From an uncultured Bacteroidales bacterium (GTDB lineage Bacteria; Bacteroidota; Bacteroidia; Bacteroidales; F082): a stretch of 64,000 bases of DNA. Both the position numbers and the translations under genes were made by a program. The first letter of the stretch is position 1, and each line of letters starts with the position of its first letter. The notes beneath the pieces are model-generated. The model saw only the letters and a program-made list of their open reading frames with translations, made no database searches and was not told the DNA's origin. Where the stretch lies: NCBI GenBank assembly GCA_900318085.1, contig ONJF01000001.1, positions 96,557 to 160,556 on the forward strand, written 5' to 3'. Of this stretch, positions 18,191 to 27,013 are shown in pieces.

Positions 18191-19300
18191 ATGAAAAGAA
18201 TGGTTTTGCTTTGTTTTGTCTGTTTTGTGATTACAAACATGGTTTTTCCCCAGGATGTTCCTGTTCGCATTGCCTTCTGGAACATGGAGAATTTCTTCGA
18301 CCCTTTTGTGGACAGCACCAAGACTTACAATGCCTTCACCGAGGACGGCATGCAACATTGGACGAAAACCCGTTTTTACCGTAAGCGCAACAACATGTAC
18401 AAGGCCATCCTGGCCATGTCGGAGAACCGTCCGTTGGGCATCCTCGGCATGTGTGAGGTGGAGAATGAGTATGTGCTGAATGCCCTCTTTGAGCAGACCC
18501 CGCTCAAGAAGCATAACTACCGTATAGTGCATTACGAAGGGCCCGACAAGCGCGGCATCGATCCAGCCATCGCGTATTCCCTAGACCATTTCCAACTGGT
18601 GGAGAGCGCGGTGATTCCTTATTATAATCCAGAAGACACAGCCTATCATTCGAGGGATATCCTGTATGCGAAGTTCGTTGCAGTAGAAGGCGGCGTTTCG
18701 ACAGGCTCAACGACCGCAATATCTAAGGTCCCTGAGCCTGTCGAAGGGCCGATTCAAACCGCCGACACCTTCCATGTCTTCGTCAATCACTGGCCATCGC
18801 GTTACAGCGGCGAGTTGGAGACGGTAGGTTCGCGCTCCTGCTCGGCGGCCATCCTGCGCGCCAAGGTCGACTCGATTGTTGCCGCGGCGCCCGAAGGCTA
18901 CCAGCCCAAAGTCATCATGATGGGCGACTTGAACGACTGTCCCACCGATCCCAGTGTCTACGATGTGCTGCGGGCGCGTCATCCCAGCGAGAGGGAAGCT
19001 GGCTGCCTCTTCAACTTGTTCGGCAAAAACGAAGACCTGGGCTTTGAAGGCACCTTGAAGCATCAGGCCGATTGGCAGATTTTTGACCAGATTATCGTTA
19101 CGGAAGGCGTGATGAATGACGGGGAAGGCCTTCATTATCAAGAAGGAAGCGCCCGTATCTTCCATGCCGACTTCATGTTGGAGGACGACGAGACCTATCA
19201 CGGCAAGAAACTCTTCCGCACCTACATCGGACCGCGCTACTTCGGCGGCTTCAGCGACCACCTCCCAGTCTACATCGACTTGATCCGTAATAACCCATGA
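18191..19300 (+). CDS. endonuclease/exonuclease/phosphatase family protein, exported
   Basis: A DNase-I-like fold phosphoesterase. Blocks visible are IAFWNMENFFDP (metal-binding Asn/Glu), CEVENEYVL, the catalytic HWPSR, MGDLNDCPTD and the C-terminal FGGFSDHLPVY with catalytic Asp-His. A short hydrophobic leader (MKRMVLLCFVCFVITNMVF) suggests export. ATG 18191 is chosen over an upstream in-frame ATG because a promoter element overlaps the latter. Between the strand ending YAKFVAVEGG and the strand beginning TADTFHVFVNHWPS lies a run of about 20 residues (VSTGSTTAISKVPEPVEGP) encoded by a palindromic repeat (18696-18750), which looks like an in-frame insertion. The substrate, nucleic acid or phospho-lipid, cannot be told. 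Confidence 0.85.
   Translation: MKRMVLLCFVCFVITNMVFPQDVPVRIAFWNMENFFDPFVDSTKTYNAFTEDGMQHWTKTRFYRKRNNMYKAILAMSENRPLGILGMCEVENEYVLNALFEQTPLKKHNYRIVHYEGPDKRGIDPAIAYSLDHFQLVESAVIPYYNPEDTAYHSRDILYAKFVAVEGGVSTGSTTAISKVPEPVEGPIQTADTFHVFVNHWPSRYSGELETVGSRSCSAAILRAKVDSIVAAAPEGYQPKVIMMGDLNDCPTDPSVYDVLRARHPSEREAGCLFNLFGKNEDLGFEGTLKHQADWQIFDQIIVTEGVMNDGEGLHYQEGSARIFHADFMLEDDETYHGKKLFRTYIGPRYFGGFSDHLPVYIDLIRNNP
18696..18750. repeat. family C palindrome inside the EEP nuclease gene
   Basis: TTCGACAGGCTCA (18697-18709) and TGAGCCTGTCGAA (18733-18745) are perfect 13-bp arms around a 23-nt loop. The flank continues GGGCC. Related sequence is in the gyrA tail (38257-38320) and upstream of clpB (60636-60661). 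The element keeps the reading frame open and adds about 20 residues. Confidence 0.85.
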
Positions 19301-19312
19301 TTTGCCCCTTTC

Positions 19313-19406
19313 ACATTCCACATTCTTCATTCATCATTCCGCATTGACTCCGTCGAATGCTTCGCATTTCATCATTCCGCATTCATCATTCATCATTCCA
19401 CATTCA
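19313..19406. repeat. low-complexity CATTC/CATCATTCC repeats
   Basis: The words CATTCATCATTCC and CATTCCGCATT recur with small changes, with a short inverted pair GAATGCTTCGCATTTC in the middle. The tract fills the space between the nuclease stop and the EamA promoter. No coding signal is seen. Confidence 0.7.
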
Positions 19407-19417
19407 AAAAAAATCCC

Positions 19418-19425
19418 TACTTTTG
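19418..19425 (+). promoter_or_regulatory. -7 element for the EamA transporter
   Basis: TACTTTTG followed by CAGCC; 25 nt before the ATG at 19451. Confidence 0.7.
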
Positions 19426-19450
19426 CAGCCGCTATTAAAACACACACATC

Positions 19451-20362
19451 ATGTGGGTAGTCCTTTCTTTGATTTCAGCCTTCCTGCTGGGCTTCTACGA
19501 CATCTTCAAGAAACAGACCGTCGTCAATAACGCCATCATCCCCGTCCTTTTCTATAGCACCTTGATCAGCGGACTCATGTTCGTGCCTTTTGTGCTGCTG
19601 TCTCAATTCAAGCCTTTCATCTTCGAAGGCGACTTCATGTCGAAACTCTTCATCGAGCCGCTGACGGCACGACAGCATCTGCTCATCATGGGTAAGACGG
19701 CGCTCATCCTATGCTCTTGGATGTTCAGCTATTCGGCCATGAAACACTTGCCCATCACTGTGGTGGGGCCTGTCAACCAGTTGCGTCCTGCCATCTCGGT
19801 CATCCTACTGTTCCTGATTTTCCAGGAGAAACTGACTTGGCTTCAGTGGACGGGCGTGGTGCTGGCCATCGTGTCGTTTTACCTCATGAACCGTTCGGGC
19901 AAGCTGGAAGGCATCCACTTCAAGTCGAACAAATGGGTGTATATGCTGTTGGGTTCTGCCATTCTCGTGGCGTTGAGCGGTGTCTACGACAAGTTCCTGC
20001 TCAGCAAGGAAAGCATTTCGCCTGCCACCATCCAGGCTTGGTATACCATCTATGACTTTCTCATGATGGCGGTGTTGTTCTTCCTCATCTGGTTGCCGAA
20101 ACGCAAGGAACAACCCTTTGAATGGCGTTGGGGCATCGTGGCCATGGCCGTTTTCGTCACGGTGGCCGATGTCATCTATCTTACCGGCCTGAAACAAGAG
20201 GCGGCCGTGGTGGTACTCATTCCACTTATCCTCTATGGCGTGCGTCTTGTCGTGTCGTTTGTCTATGGCATCTTTGGTTTCAAGGAGCAGAACATCCGCA
20301 GCAAGATCATCCCGCTGTTGATGGTGTTGGCGGCACTAGTGTGTTTGTGCCTGAAGGCATGA
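19451..20362 (+). CDS. EamA/DMT family transporter
   Basis: A ten-helix drug/metabolite-transporter-type membrane protein built from two EamA repeats. The first helix begins at residue 1 (WVVLSLISAFLLGFYDIF), and the end of repeat 1 has the typical GPVNQLRPAISVILLFLIF. The second half starts about residue 160 with a similar helix, ALSGVYDKFLL. The 303 residues are normal for the family. It is transcribed alone from a promoter at 19418, and the family A repeat begins 3 nt after its stop. The substrate cannot be predicted; family members export amino acids, metabolites or drugs. Confidence 0.88.
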   Translation: MWVVLSLISAFLLGFYDIFKKQTVVNNAIIPVLFYSTLISGLMFVPFVLLSQFKPFIFEGDFMSKLFIEPLTARQHLLIMGKTALILCSWMFSYSAMKHLPITVVGPVNQLRPAISVILLFLIFQEKLTWLQWTGVVLAIVSFYLMNRSGKLEGIHFKSNKWVYMLLGSAILVALSGVYDKFLLSKESISPATIQAWYTIYDFLMMAVLFFLIWLPKRKEQPFEWRWGIVAMAVFVTVADVIYLTGLKQEAAVVVLIPLILYGVRLVVSFVYGIFGFKEQNIRSKIIPLLMVLAALVCLCLKA

Positions 20363-20365
20363 TTT

Positions 20366-20505
20366 GAGATTCCCGCTGCGGGAATGGAGGCTTGTTTTTT
20401 TTCATCATCTTGCGGCGGCCTGTTATGTTTATTGTTAACAGAAATTCCTACGGCCGCCGCGAAATAAGCTAACGGCAGGGCTCCATTCCCCTGCAGGGGA
20501 ATCTC
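20366..20505. repeat. palindromic intergenic element, family A copy 2
   Basis: The left end is GAGATTCCCGCTGCGGGAAT and continues GGAG. The right end (20481-20505) is CTCCATTCCCCTGCAGGGGA followed by ATCTC, so the element has about 24-bp terminal inverted repeats, each a hairpin by itself. The interior has GCGGCGGCC against GGCCGCCGC around a TGTTA..TAACA hairpin. Same architecture as 960-1092. Confidence 0.82.
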
Positions 20506-20560
20506 TTTAATGGAATTGTTACCTTGAAAAAAAGCGTTTTTCAGTGAAAAAATAGTAGCG

Positions 20561-20579
20561 TATATGGATTTTCCATATA
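20561..20579. promoter_or_regulatory. palindrome overlapping the acyl-CoA ligase promoter
   Basis: TATATGGA-TTT-TCCATATA is a perfect 8-bp inverted repeat. Its right arm shares bases with the -7 element at 20576-20583, so a protein bound here would block initiation. The binding factor is unknown. Confidence 0.5.
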
Positions 20580-20583
20580 TTTG
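20576..20583 (+). promoter_or_regulatory. -7 element for the acyl-CoA ligase
   Basis: TATATTTG followed by CAAC; 30 nt before the ATG at 20614. Confidence 0.7.
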
Positions 20584-20613
20584 CAACTTTATTGAAACGA
20601 GATCTTTTTGGAT

Positions 20614-22383
20614 ATGGAAATCAAAAGAGTATTTGATCTTCTCGACAATTATGTGGAGAAGTATCCCAACCAGCAGGTAGCCCTTGCTGGCAAGAAGAAT
20701 GGACAATGGGTGAACTACAGCTCGCAGTCCTATAAGGAACAATCTGATACATTGAGTTATGCCCTCATCGAGTTGGGCATTGAGAAGGGCGACAAGGTGG
20801 CTATGATCCTCACCAACCGTCCCGAATGGAACATGCTTGACATGGCCATCAGCCAGGTGGGCGCCATCACCGTGCCGGTCTATCCCACCATCAGCGAGGA
20901 GGACTACCGTTACATCCTTCACGACTGCGATGCCAAGATGGTCATCATCGACGGGCTCAGCGTGATGAACAAGGTAAGCAACATCCTGCCCGATGCTCCC
21001 AATGTGAAGATGGTCTACACCATGGTCGACCGCGAGAAATATCCTTATTTCGACCAACTTCTCCAACTCGGCAAGGACCATCCCCATGTCGAAGAACTGG
21101 CTGCCCGTAAGGCTGCCGTTGATGAGATGGAGTGTGCCACCATCATCTACACCTCGGGCACCACGGGAACGCCCAAGGGCGTGATGCTCTCGCACCACAA
21201 CCTGATGAACCAGTTCCCGAACTTCCACTACACCATCAGCGATACTTCGAACAAGGCTTTCAGTTTCCTGCCGGTGTGCCATGCCTATGAGCGCGCACTC
21301 AACTACTGCTACCAGTATCGTGGCATGTCTATCTACTACGCCGAGAGTCTGGGTACCATCGCCAACGACATGCGCGAGGTGCATCCCACGATGATGTGCG
21401 CCGTGCCGCGTGTGCTCGAACGTTTCTATGACGCCATCCTGCAGTCGGGCAAGAAGCAGAAGGGCATCAAGAGAAGCATCTTCTTCTGGGCCGTGCGCCT
21501 AGGCGAACGCTACAAGATCGATTCTGTCAGCCGACATTGGTTCTATGATTGGAAGCTGGGTATTGCCGACAAGTTGGTATACGCCAAAATCAGACAGGGG
21601 ATCGGTGCCGACAACTTCGACATCATCGTGTCGGGTGCCGCCGCCATCTCACAAAAGATTGCCGGTTTCTTCTCGGCCATCAAGATGCCGGTCTTTGAAG
21701 GCTATGGCCTCACCGAGACATCTCCCGTCATCGCCGTCAGCAACCGCAACCCGCATGGTCGTGAGGTGGGCTATGTGGGCCAACCGCTACCTGGCACCGA
21801 GGTGAAGATTGCCGATAACGGCGAAATCTGCTGTCGTGGCCACAATGTGATGATGGGCTACTACAAACAACCCGAACTTACCAAGGAGGTCATCGACGAG
21901 GAAGGCTGGTTCCACACAGGCGACATGGGCGAGTTTGACCAATACAACCGCCTGAAGATCACAGGTCGTATCAAGAGCCTCTTCAAGACCTCGGGCGGCA
22001 AATACATCAACCCCGATGTCATCGAAGCCAAGTTCTGCGCCTCCAAGTTGATTGAGAACATCCTTGTGGTGGGCGAGAACCAGAAGTTCGCTGGCGCCCT
22101 CATCATCCCGAGCTTTGGCGACCTCAAGGCCTGGTGCGCCGAGGAGAAGATCCCCTACACCACCAACGAGGAGATGATTAAAAACGCTGAGGTGCTCAAA
22201 CGCTTTGCGAAGGAAGTCAATGAACTGAACAAGGGCTTGGGCGAGACCGAGAAGATCAAGAAGCATGTGCTGCTCGCCGACGAGTGGAGCATCGGCAACG
22301 GCTTGCTGACGCCCACGCTCAAGGTCAAGCGTAAGATCATCATCGCTAAGTACAAGGACATCATCGACAAGATGTTCGAATGA
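20614..22383 (+). CDS. long-chain acyl-CoA synthetase (AMP-binding)
   Basis: An ANL-superfamily adenylating enzyme that activates fatty acids to acyl-CoA through an acyl-AMP intermediate. The P-loop-like motif IIYTSGTTGTPKGV is near residue 180, the A5 motif GYGLTETSPVIAV near 370, and the A7 block GWFHTGDMGEF near 430, followed by the hinge ITGRIKSLFKTSGGKYI. The 589 residues are typical of bacterial long-chain members. An in-frame TTG at 20608 exists; ATG 20614 is preferred. The promoter carries a palindrome that could bind a fatty-acid-responsive repressor, which is inference. The gene ends just before two hairpins at 22390-22458. Confidence 0.93.
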   Translation: MEIKRVFDLLDNYVEKYPNQQVALAGKKNGQWVNYSSQSYKEQSDTLSYALIELGIEKGDKVAMILTNRPEWNMLDMAISQVGAITVPVYPTISEEDYRYILHDCDAKMVIIDGLSVMNKVSNILPDAPNVKMVYTMVDREKYPYFDQLLQLGKDHPHVEELAARKAAVDEMECATIIYTSGTTGTPKGVMLSHHNLMNQFPNFHYTISDTSNKAFSFLPVCHAYERALNYCYQYRGMSIYYAESLGTIANDMREVHPTMMCAVPRVLERFYDAILQSGKKQKGIKRSIFFWAVRLGERYKIDSVSRHWFYDWKLGIADKLVYAKIRQGIGADNFDIIVSGAAAISQKIAGFFSAIKMPVFEGYGLTETSPVIAVSNRNPHGREVGYVGQPLPGTEVKIADNGEICCRGHNVMMGYYKQPELTKEVIDEEGWFHTGDMGEFDQYNRLKITGRIKSLFKTSGGKYINPDVIEAKFCASKLIENILVVGENQKFAGALIIPSFGDLKAWCAEEKIPYTTNEEMIKNAEVLKRFAKEVNELNKGLGETEKIKKHVLLADEWSIGNGLLTPTLKVKRKIIIAKYKDIIDKMFE

Positions 22384-22389
22384 TATTGT

Positions 22390-22413
22390 AGAGACGGTGT
22401 GCACACCGTCTCT
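22390..22413. repeat. family D palindrome copy 2
   Basis: AGAGACGGTGTG-CACACCGTCTCT is a perfect 24-nt palindrome beginning 6 nt after the ligase stop, with TGT before it as in the other copies. Confidence 0.8.
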
Positions 22414-22425
22414 GCCCAAGAACAA

Positions 22426-22458
22426 ATGGCCGCTTCAACCTCGTGTTGGAGCGGCCAT
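22426..22458 (+). terminator. strong hairpin after the acyl-CoA ligase
   Basis: ATGGCCGCTTCAAC and GTTGGAGCGGCCAT pair over 14 positions (one G-T) around a short loop. A clear T run is missing, so it may be a terminator or an mRNA 3'-end stabiliser. Confidence 0.55.
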
Positions 22459-22537
22459 AGTCGTTTATAAAATTGTTATTAAATACGAAAAACTAAAAAT
22501 AGGTAATTTTACGGATAGACAATTCGTATTTTTACCT

Positions 22538-22545
22538 TATATTTG
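22538..22545 (+). promoter_or_regulatory. -7 element for the T9SS cargo protein
   Basis: TATATTTG, 69 nt before the ATG at 22615. Confidence 0.65.
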
Positions 22546-22614
22546 TCTCGTCGAATAGTGTTCATCTATTCAACAATTTATGAACATTATGTATCTAACA
22601 AAAATCAAATCATT

Positions 22615-24780
22615 ATGAAAAAAATTGTACTATTCATTATGTCGTTGATAGCCTTCACTGGCATGGCTTTGGCCCAAGATGTATACACTGCGAGTTCTAC
22701 TAGTAACGATGTAAGTACTGAAAACTCTACCGTCTTCAAGAACGGAGAACTGCTTTATTCTCAAGGCGATGACCCCTCTTTTTATCACATGTCCAATGAT
22801 GTGCTTTGCCTTGATGGCAATGTGTATTGGGTGGATTATTATTACAATACGAATACGGGTGAAAAACACGGCAATGTCTACAAAAATGCCAATCCTTATC
22901 TGGTGAATGAAGATGGCACTTGCGTCAAAGCGTTGTTTACCGATGGCACTGATGTCTATGCCGCTGGTTATAAGATCGTCAACACGGTCAAAAAACCCGT
23001 AGTATGGAAGGGTACTTCATCTACTCCTATCATCTTGTTTGACACAGGTGGCAACGAAGGTTGGATCGACAAGGCGGTAATTGACAACGGCATCATCTAT
23101 GCCTGCGGACTGAAGTACAATGGCAACGATTATGAAGGCGTAGTATGGGACTCCAACAATGGAGAGATTCTGAACTTCGGCGAAGATGTTAGTGCCGACG
23201 ACATAGTTTATTACAATGGCAGCGTCTATACCGTTGTCAACCAACGCTCAAATGAGTGGAAGACATGGGTGTACTGCGATGCCTACGAACTTTACGCGTT
23301 GACCGGTCAAGGTGTTTGCTCTTCAATAAGCATTGACGCAGGTGATATCTATGTGTTTGGTGCAGACCAGAGCATTGCCAAAGTGTGGAAAAACGGAGTT
23401 GTCTTGTACGAACATCCTGAATTGAATGATTACTATAATGATATTGTGGCCAATAGTACAGGTGTTTATTATTTGACAGACCATTCTGTATTCAAAGACG
23501 GAGTCATACAATTTGAAGGCGAACATAACATCGCTATGTTCGTCGATGTCGATTGTAAGAATTATACCGCCCGTAACCTGCCTTATTATGAGAGTTTCGA
23601 GACAGGAACAACGGATTGGAAATGTTGGGCTCAAATGGATTTCGACCAGCAAAACGAAGGCTATGCTTCCTACTGGCAAAGGATAGGGCAGGATGGAGCT
23701 GTTAGTCCCGCTTCAGATCAATATTGCGCCATGCATAGATTCAACAGCAACTACAATCAAGATGGTTGGCTAACCACTCCGCTCATTAATATTCCTGCAG
23801 GCGGCAGTGTCACGATGACATTCAAGACCTATGAACGGTATTCCAGCGACTATGGTTATGAAGGCGTTTGGGTGATTGAAGGCGGACATAAAGCCAGTGC
23901 TGAAGTTTGGACACAAACCGAGCCTTCGGACGAATGGAAGACGGTCACCATCGACCTCTCTGCCTATCAGGGAAATGATGTTGAAATCGATTTCAGATAC
24001 AGCGGCGCAAACGCCCATAGCTGGTACATCGACGATATCATGATTGTTTCGGATTATCAACCTTGTCCGCCCGTCATCGCACCTTATGTCGAGCATTTCG
24101 ACACAGGTTTGGGCGAATGCATGTATGTCTTGGATGCCGACCATGACGGAACCTGTTGGCAATGGAATGCAATGTATCAGGCGGCCATCCATCCTCGTGG
24201 GGTAAACATTAGCCAAGAGGGAGGCTTGTGTACACCGAGAATCGCTCTTTCGGCAGACAAGTCGTACCAGCTGAAATTCGACTATCGTACGATATTGCCC
24301 AAGGGTGAATCGTGGAAAACGGTGGAGTACAGCGTTTGGATGATGGTGGACGGTAATGGCCTCAACAATCTTGAAGATTTTAACGAGATATGGAGAAAAA
24401 ACTTCATCACGGAAACCAATGAATTTGAGACCGTGACGATTGACCTCGCACCTTATTCAGGCCATATGGTACAGTTCGCTTTTTCTTACGAGGGCTTCGA
24501 AGCGTTTATGTGGCTTCTCGACAATATTGAGGTGGTGGAGAAAACAGGCGTGGATGAGAACGGGAGCAATGGCCTCGCCGTTTATCCCAACCCCGCCTCT
24601 GACCGCATCCGCATCGAAGGTCTTGAGGCCGACAGCGAGGTGCAGATCTACAACGCCATTGGCGAACTGGTCAAGACGGTGAAGGCCGAGGCCAATGGCG
24701 AAATCAACATCGTTGAGTTGGCCAAAGGGCTTTATCTTGTGCGCTGTGGCGCGGCTACTATGCGTTTTGTGAAGGAATAA
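22615..24780 (+). CDS. secreted multidomain protein with T9SS type A sorting domain
   Basis: The signal peptide (MKKIVLFIM..MALAQ) supports ATG 22615 over the longer open frame. Residues about 25-320 contain repeated short blades with VVWKG, GVVWDSNNG and KVWKNGVV, suggesting a beta-propeller-like fold. Two choice-of-anchor J modules follow: ESFETGTTDW to YIDDIMIVS, and EHFDTGLGE to LLDNIEVVE. The last 70 residues begin LAVYPNPASDRIRIEG and end GLYLVRCGAATMRFVKE, the Por/type IX secretion C-terminal signal. The protein is therefore expected to cross the outer membrane through T9SS and be surface-attached or released. Function is unknown. It is alone between the ligase and the convergent speA gene. 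Confidence 0.82.
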   Translation: MKKIVLFIMSLIAFTGMALAQDVYTASSTSNDVSTENSTVFKNGELLYSQGDDPSFYHMSNDVLCLDGNVYWVDYYYNTNTGEKHGNVYKNANPYLVNEDGTCVKALFTDGTDVYAAGYKIVNTVKKPVVWKGTSSTPIILFDTGGNEGWIDKAVIDNGIIYACGLKYNGNDYEGVVWDSNNGEILNFGEDVSADDIVYYNGSVYTVVNQRSNEWKTWVYCDAYELYALTGQGVCSSISIDAGDIYVFGADQSIAKVWKNGVVLYEHPELNDYYNDIVANSTGVYYLTDHSVFKDGVIQFEGEHNIAMFVDVDCKNYTARNLPYYESFETGTTDWKCWAQMDFDQQNEGYASYWQRIGQDGAVSPASDQYCAMHRFNSNYNQDGWLTTPLINIPAGGSVTMTFKTYERYSSDYGYEGVWVIEGGHKASAEVWTQTEPSDEWKTVTIDLSAYQGNDVEIDFRYSGANAHSWYIDDIMIVSDYQPCPPVIAPYVEHFDTGLGECMYVLDADHDGTCWQWNAMYQAAIHPRGVNISQEGGLCTPRIALSADKSYQLKFDYRTILPKGESWKTVEYSVWMMVDGNGLNNLEDFNEIWRKNFITETNEFETVTIDLAPYSGHMVQFAFSYEGFEAFMWLLDNIEVVEKTGVDENGSNGLAVYPNPASDRIRIEGLEADSEVQIYNAIGELVKTVKAEANGEINIVELAKGLYLVRCGAATMRFVKE

Positions 24781-24799
24781 AGACACGATGGCTTATGAC

Positions 24800-24842
24800 A
24801 ATGGCCTATGGCTTGTCCTCTGTAGGATAGCCATAGGCCATT
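24800..24842. terminator. bidirectional hairpin between convergent genes
   Basis: AATGGCCTATGGCT and AGCCATAGGCCATT are perfect 14-bp arms with a 15-nt loop. It lies between the T9SS cargo stop (24780) and the speA stop (24870). The flanks (GATGGCTTATGAC, GCTATATGCCATAGTC) extend the symmetry imperfectly. Confidence 0.65.
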
Positions 24843-24869
24843 TGCTATATGCCATAGTCCCAATAAAGA

Positions 24870-26756
24870 CTACTCCAAATAGGTATATCCGTACAAGCCC
24901 GAGCGGTAGTTGGAAAGGAACTCTTTGCCCTCTTCAACGGAAATCTTGCCTTCCTTCACGCACTTGGTGACCCAGGTCTCCACCGTGCGGACGAGTTTCT
25001 TCGGGCTGTATTGTACATATTCGAGCACATCGGCCACGGTCTCGCCATCGATGACTTGGTCGATGTAGTAGCCTTTCTCGTCGACCGAGATATGCACGGC
25101 GTTGGTGTCGCCAAACAGGTTGTGCAAGTCACCCAAAATCTCTTGATAGGCACCCACGAGGAAGACACCGATATAATAATGCTCCTTGTCGCTGAACGAG
25201 TGAAGCGGGATGGTGTGCTGCGTTGACTTGGCGACGAAGTTGGTGATCTTACCATCGCTGTCGCAGGTGATGTCCTGCAAGGTGGCTAAATGGGTCGGGT
25301 TTTCATCAAGCCTTTGAATCGGGATGATGGGGAAGAGTTGATCGATGGCCCAGAGGTCGGGCAGCGACTGGAACAACGAGAAGTTGCAGAAGTATTTGTC
25401 GGCAAGCAGCTTGGGTAGTGAGGTGAAGTCCTCGGGCACGCGCTTCAGGCTGTTGGCGATGTGGTTCACTTCGCGGGCGATGCTCCAGAACAATCTTTCA
25501 ATTTTGGCGCGCGACTTGAGGTCGAGCAGGCCGAGGCTGAACAGGTTGAGAGCCTCTTCGCGAATCTCCTGGGCATCGTGCCATATCTCCAAAGAGGAGC
25601 TCTTGGTGAGTTCGTCCCATGACTCGTAGAGTTCCTTGATGAGTTCATGGTCGCCTTCTTCGGGCTCTTCGTCGTCGTCCCATTCGGGCAGCGAGGTCTT
25701 CTCCAGCACCTCGAAGATGAGCACGGAGTGGTGTGCCGTTAAGGCGCGACCTGACTCGCAGATGACATTGGGGTGGGGGAGTTCGTTCTTGTCGCAAGCA
25801 TCGACGATGGTGTAAATGGCGTTGTTGGCGTATTCCTGGATGCTGTAGTTGACCGAGCTGGCACTGCTTGAGTTGGTGCCATCATAGTCGACACCGAGAC
25901 CACCGCCCATGTCGACATATTCGATATGGTAGCCCATCTTGTAGAGTTGCACATAGAACTGTGCCGCCTCACGCAAGGCTACATTGATTTTCTTGATCTT
26001 GCTGACCTGGCTGCCAATGTGGTAGTGCACCAGTTTCAGACAGTCTTTCATGTCGTGCTCCTCGAGGAAGTCAAGGGCTTCGAGCAGTTCGGATGAGGTG
26101 AGGCCGAACTTGCTGCCGTCGCCGCCCGATTCTTCCCATTTGCCTGCGCCCGAGCTGGCCAACTTGATGCGTACACCCAGGTTAGGCGTGACCTTCAGAC
26201 GTCGGGCGATTTTTGCCGTAATCTTCAGTTCATTGAGTTTCTCGATGACGATGATGATCTTACGGCCCATCTTCTGGGCGAGCAAGGCGAGTTCGATGAA
26301 TTCCTCGTCCTTATAACCATTGCAGACGATGAGCGAGTCGGAGTCGGTGCCAAGGGCGATGATGGCGTGGAGCTCGGGTTTGGAGCCAGCCTCGAGGCCG
26401 ATGTTGCACTTCTTGCCGTGGCTGACGATCTCTTCGACCACGGGGCGCATCTGGTTCACCTTGATGGGCATCACCACGAAGTTCTGGCCATGGAACTCAT
26501 ATTCCTTGGCAGCCTCCTTGAAGCAGGAGTCGATTTTGTTGATGCGGTCGTCCAAGATGTCGGGGAAACGCAACAACATAGGAGCCGAGACATCGCGGAG
26601 CGACAACTCGTCAACCAGTTCCGGCAGGTCGACAGAGGCACAGCCTTCCTTGGGTGTCACGACCATGTGGCCTTTTTCGTTGATGGAAAAATAACTACCT
26701 CCCCAACCTTTTACGTTGTACAGGTCTTCGGAGTCTTCGATGCGCCATTTTCTCAT
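24870..26756 (-). CDS. speA: biosynthetic arginine decarboxylase
   Basis: A PLP-dependent fold-III decarboxylase converting arginine to agmatine, the first step of the agmatine route to polyamines, in the cytoplasm. The PLP lysine is Lys99 in VVMPIKVNQ. ASSGAGKWEESGGDGSKFGL and the glycine-rich VDMGGGLGVDYDG are SpeA-specific blocks; C-terminal VICESGRALTAHHSV carries the phosphate/substrate contacts. Its 628 residues match SpeA. It is monocistronic, with a minus-strand promoter at 26785-26792, and converges on the T9SS cargo gene with a shared hairpin. Confidence 0.96.
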   Translation of the reverse strand: MRKWRIEDSEDLYNVKGWGGSYFSINEKGHMVVTPKEGCASVDLPELVDELSLRDVSAPMLLRFPDILDDRINKIDSCFKEAAKEYEFHGQNFVVMPIKVNQMRPVVEEIVSHGKKCNIGLEAGSKPELHAIIALGTDSDSLIVCNGYKDEEFIELALLAQKMGRKIIIVIEKLNELKITAKIARRLKVTPNLGVRIKLASSGAGKWEESGGDGSKFGLTSSELLEALDFLEEHDMKDCLKLVHYHIGSQVSKIKKINVALREAAQFYVQLYKMGYHIEYVDMGGGLGVDYDGTNSSSASSVNYSIQEYANNAIYTIVDACDKNELPHPNVICESGRALTAHHSVLIFEVLEKTSLPEWDDDEEPEEGDHELIKELYESWDELTKSSSLEIWHDAQEIREEALNLFSLGLLDLKSRAKIERLFWSIAREVNHIANSLKRVPEDFTSLPKLLADKYFCNFSLFQSLPDLWAIDQLFPIIPIQRLDENPTHLATLQDITCDSDGKITNFVAKSTQHTIPLHSFSDKEHYYIGVFLVGAYQEILGDLHNLFGDTNAVHISVDEKGYYIDQVIDGETVADVLEYVQYSPKKLVRTVETWVTKCVKEGKISVEEGKEFLSNYRSGLYGYTYLE

Positions 26757-26784
26757 TTCGCTTTGTTTTATTGGTTTTGGGCTG

Positions 26785-26792
26785 CAAAACTA
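26785..26792 (-). promoter_or_regulatory. -7 element for speA
   Basis: Minus strand TAGTTTTG followed by CAGCC; 28 nt before the ATG at 26756. Confidence 0.65.
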
Positions 26793-26834
26793 TTAAAAAA
26801 AATGTTTGTTGATGCGTTATTTGTGTTTTATGTC

Positions 26835-26842
26835 TAATTTTG
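26835..26842 (+). promoter_or_regulatory. possible -7 element toward the GlcNAc-kinase-like gene
   Basis: TAATTTTG followed by CACA on the + strand, about 170 nt before the ATG at 27014. The family B cloverleaf lies between, so it would be in the leader RNA. Confidence 0.45.
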
Positions 26843-26879
26843 CACAAAATAATATGGGAAAGACAAACATAAGCCTTTT

Positions 26880-26968
26880 CCCTCATGGCGGAGGAATATC
26901 CGCCATCCCCCAAGCGCGAAGACGAGTCTTACACGTTTGGGGATTGCGGATCAAGCCCGCAATGAGGG
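26880..26968. repeat. cloverleaf-forming repeat, family B copy 1
   Basis: Outer stem CCCTCAT/ATGAGGG encloses three hairpins in order: GGCGGA-TCCGCC, a middle stem CCCCAA..TTGGGG, and TTGCGGATCAAGCCCGCAA (one mismatch). The same order is found at 31332-31421 and 41973-42060. No ORF. Confidence 0.85.
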
Positions 26969-27013
26969 ATTAAGGATGTAGGCTAGTCGTTCCTCATCAT
27001 AGATAATAACCGT

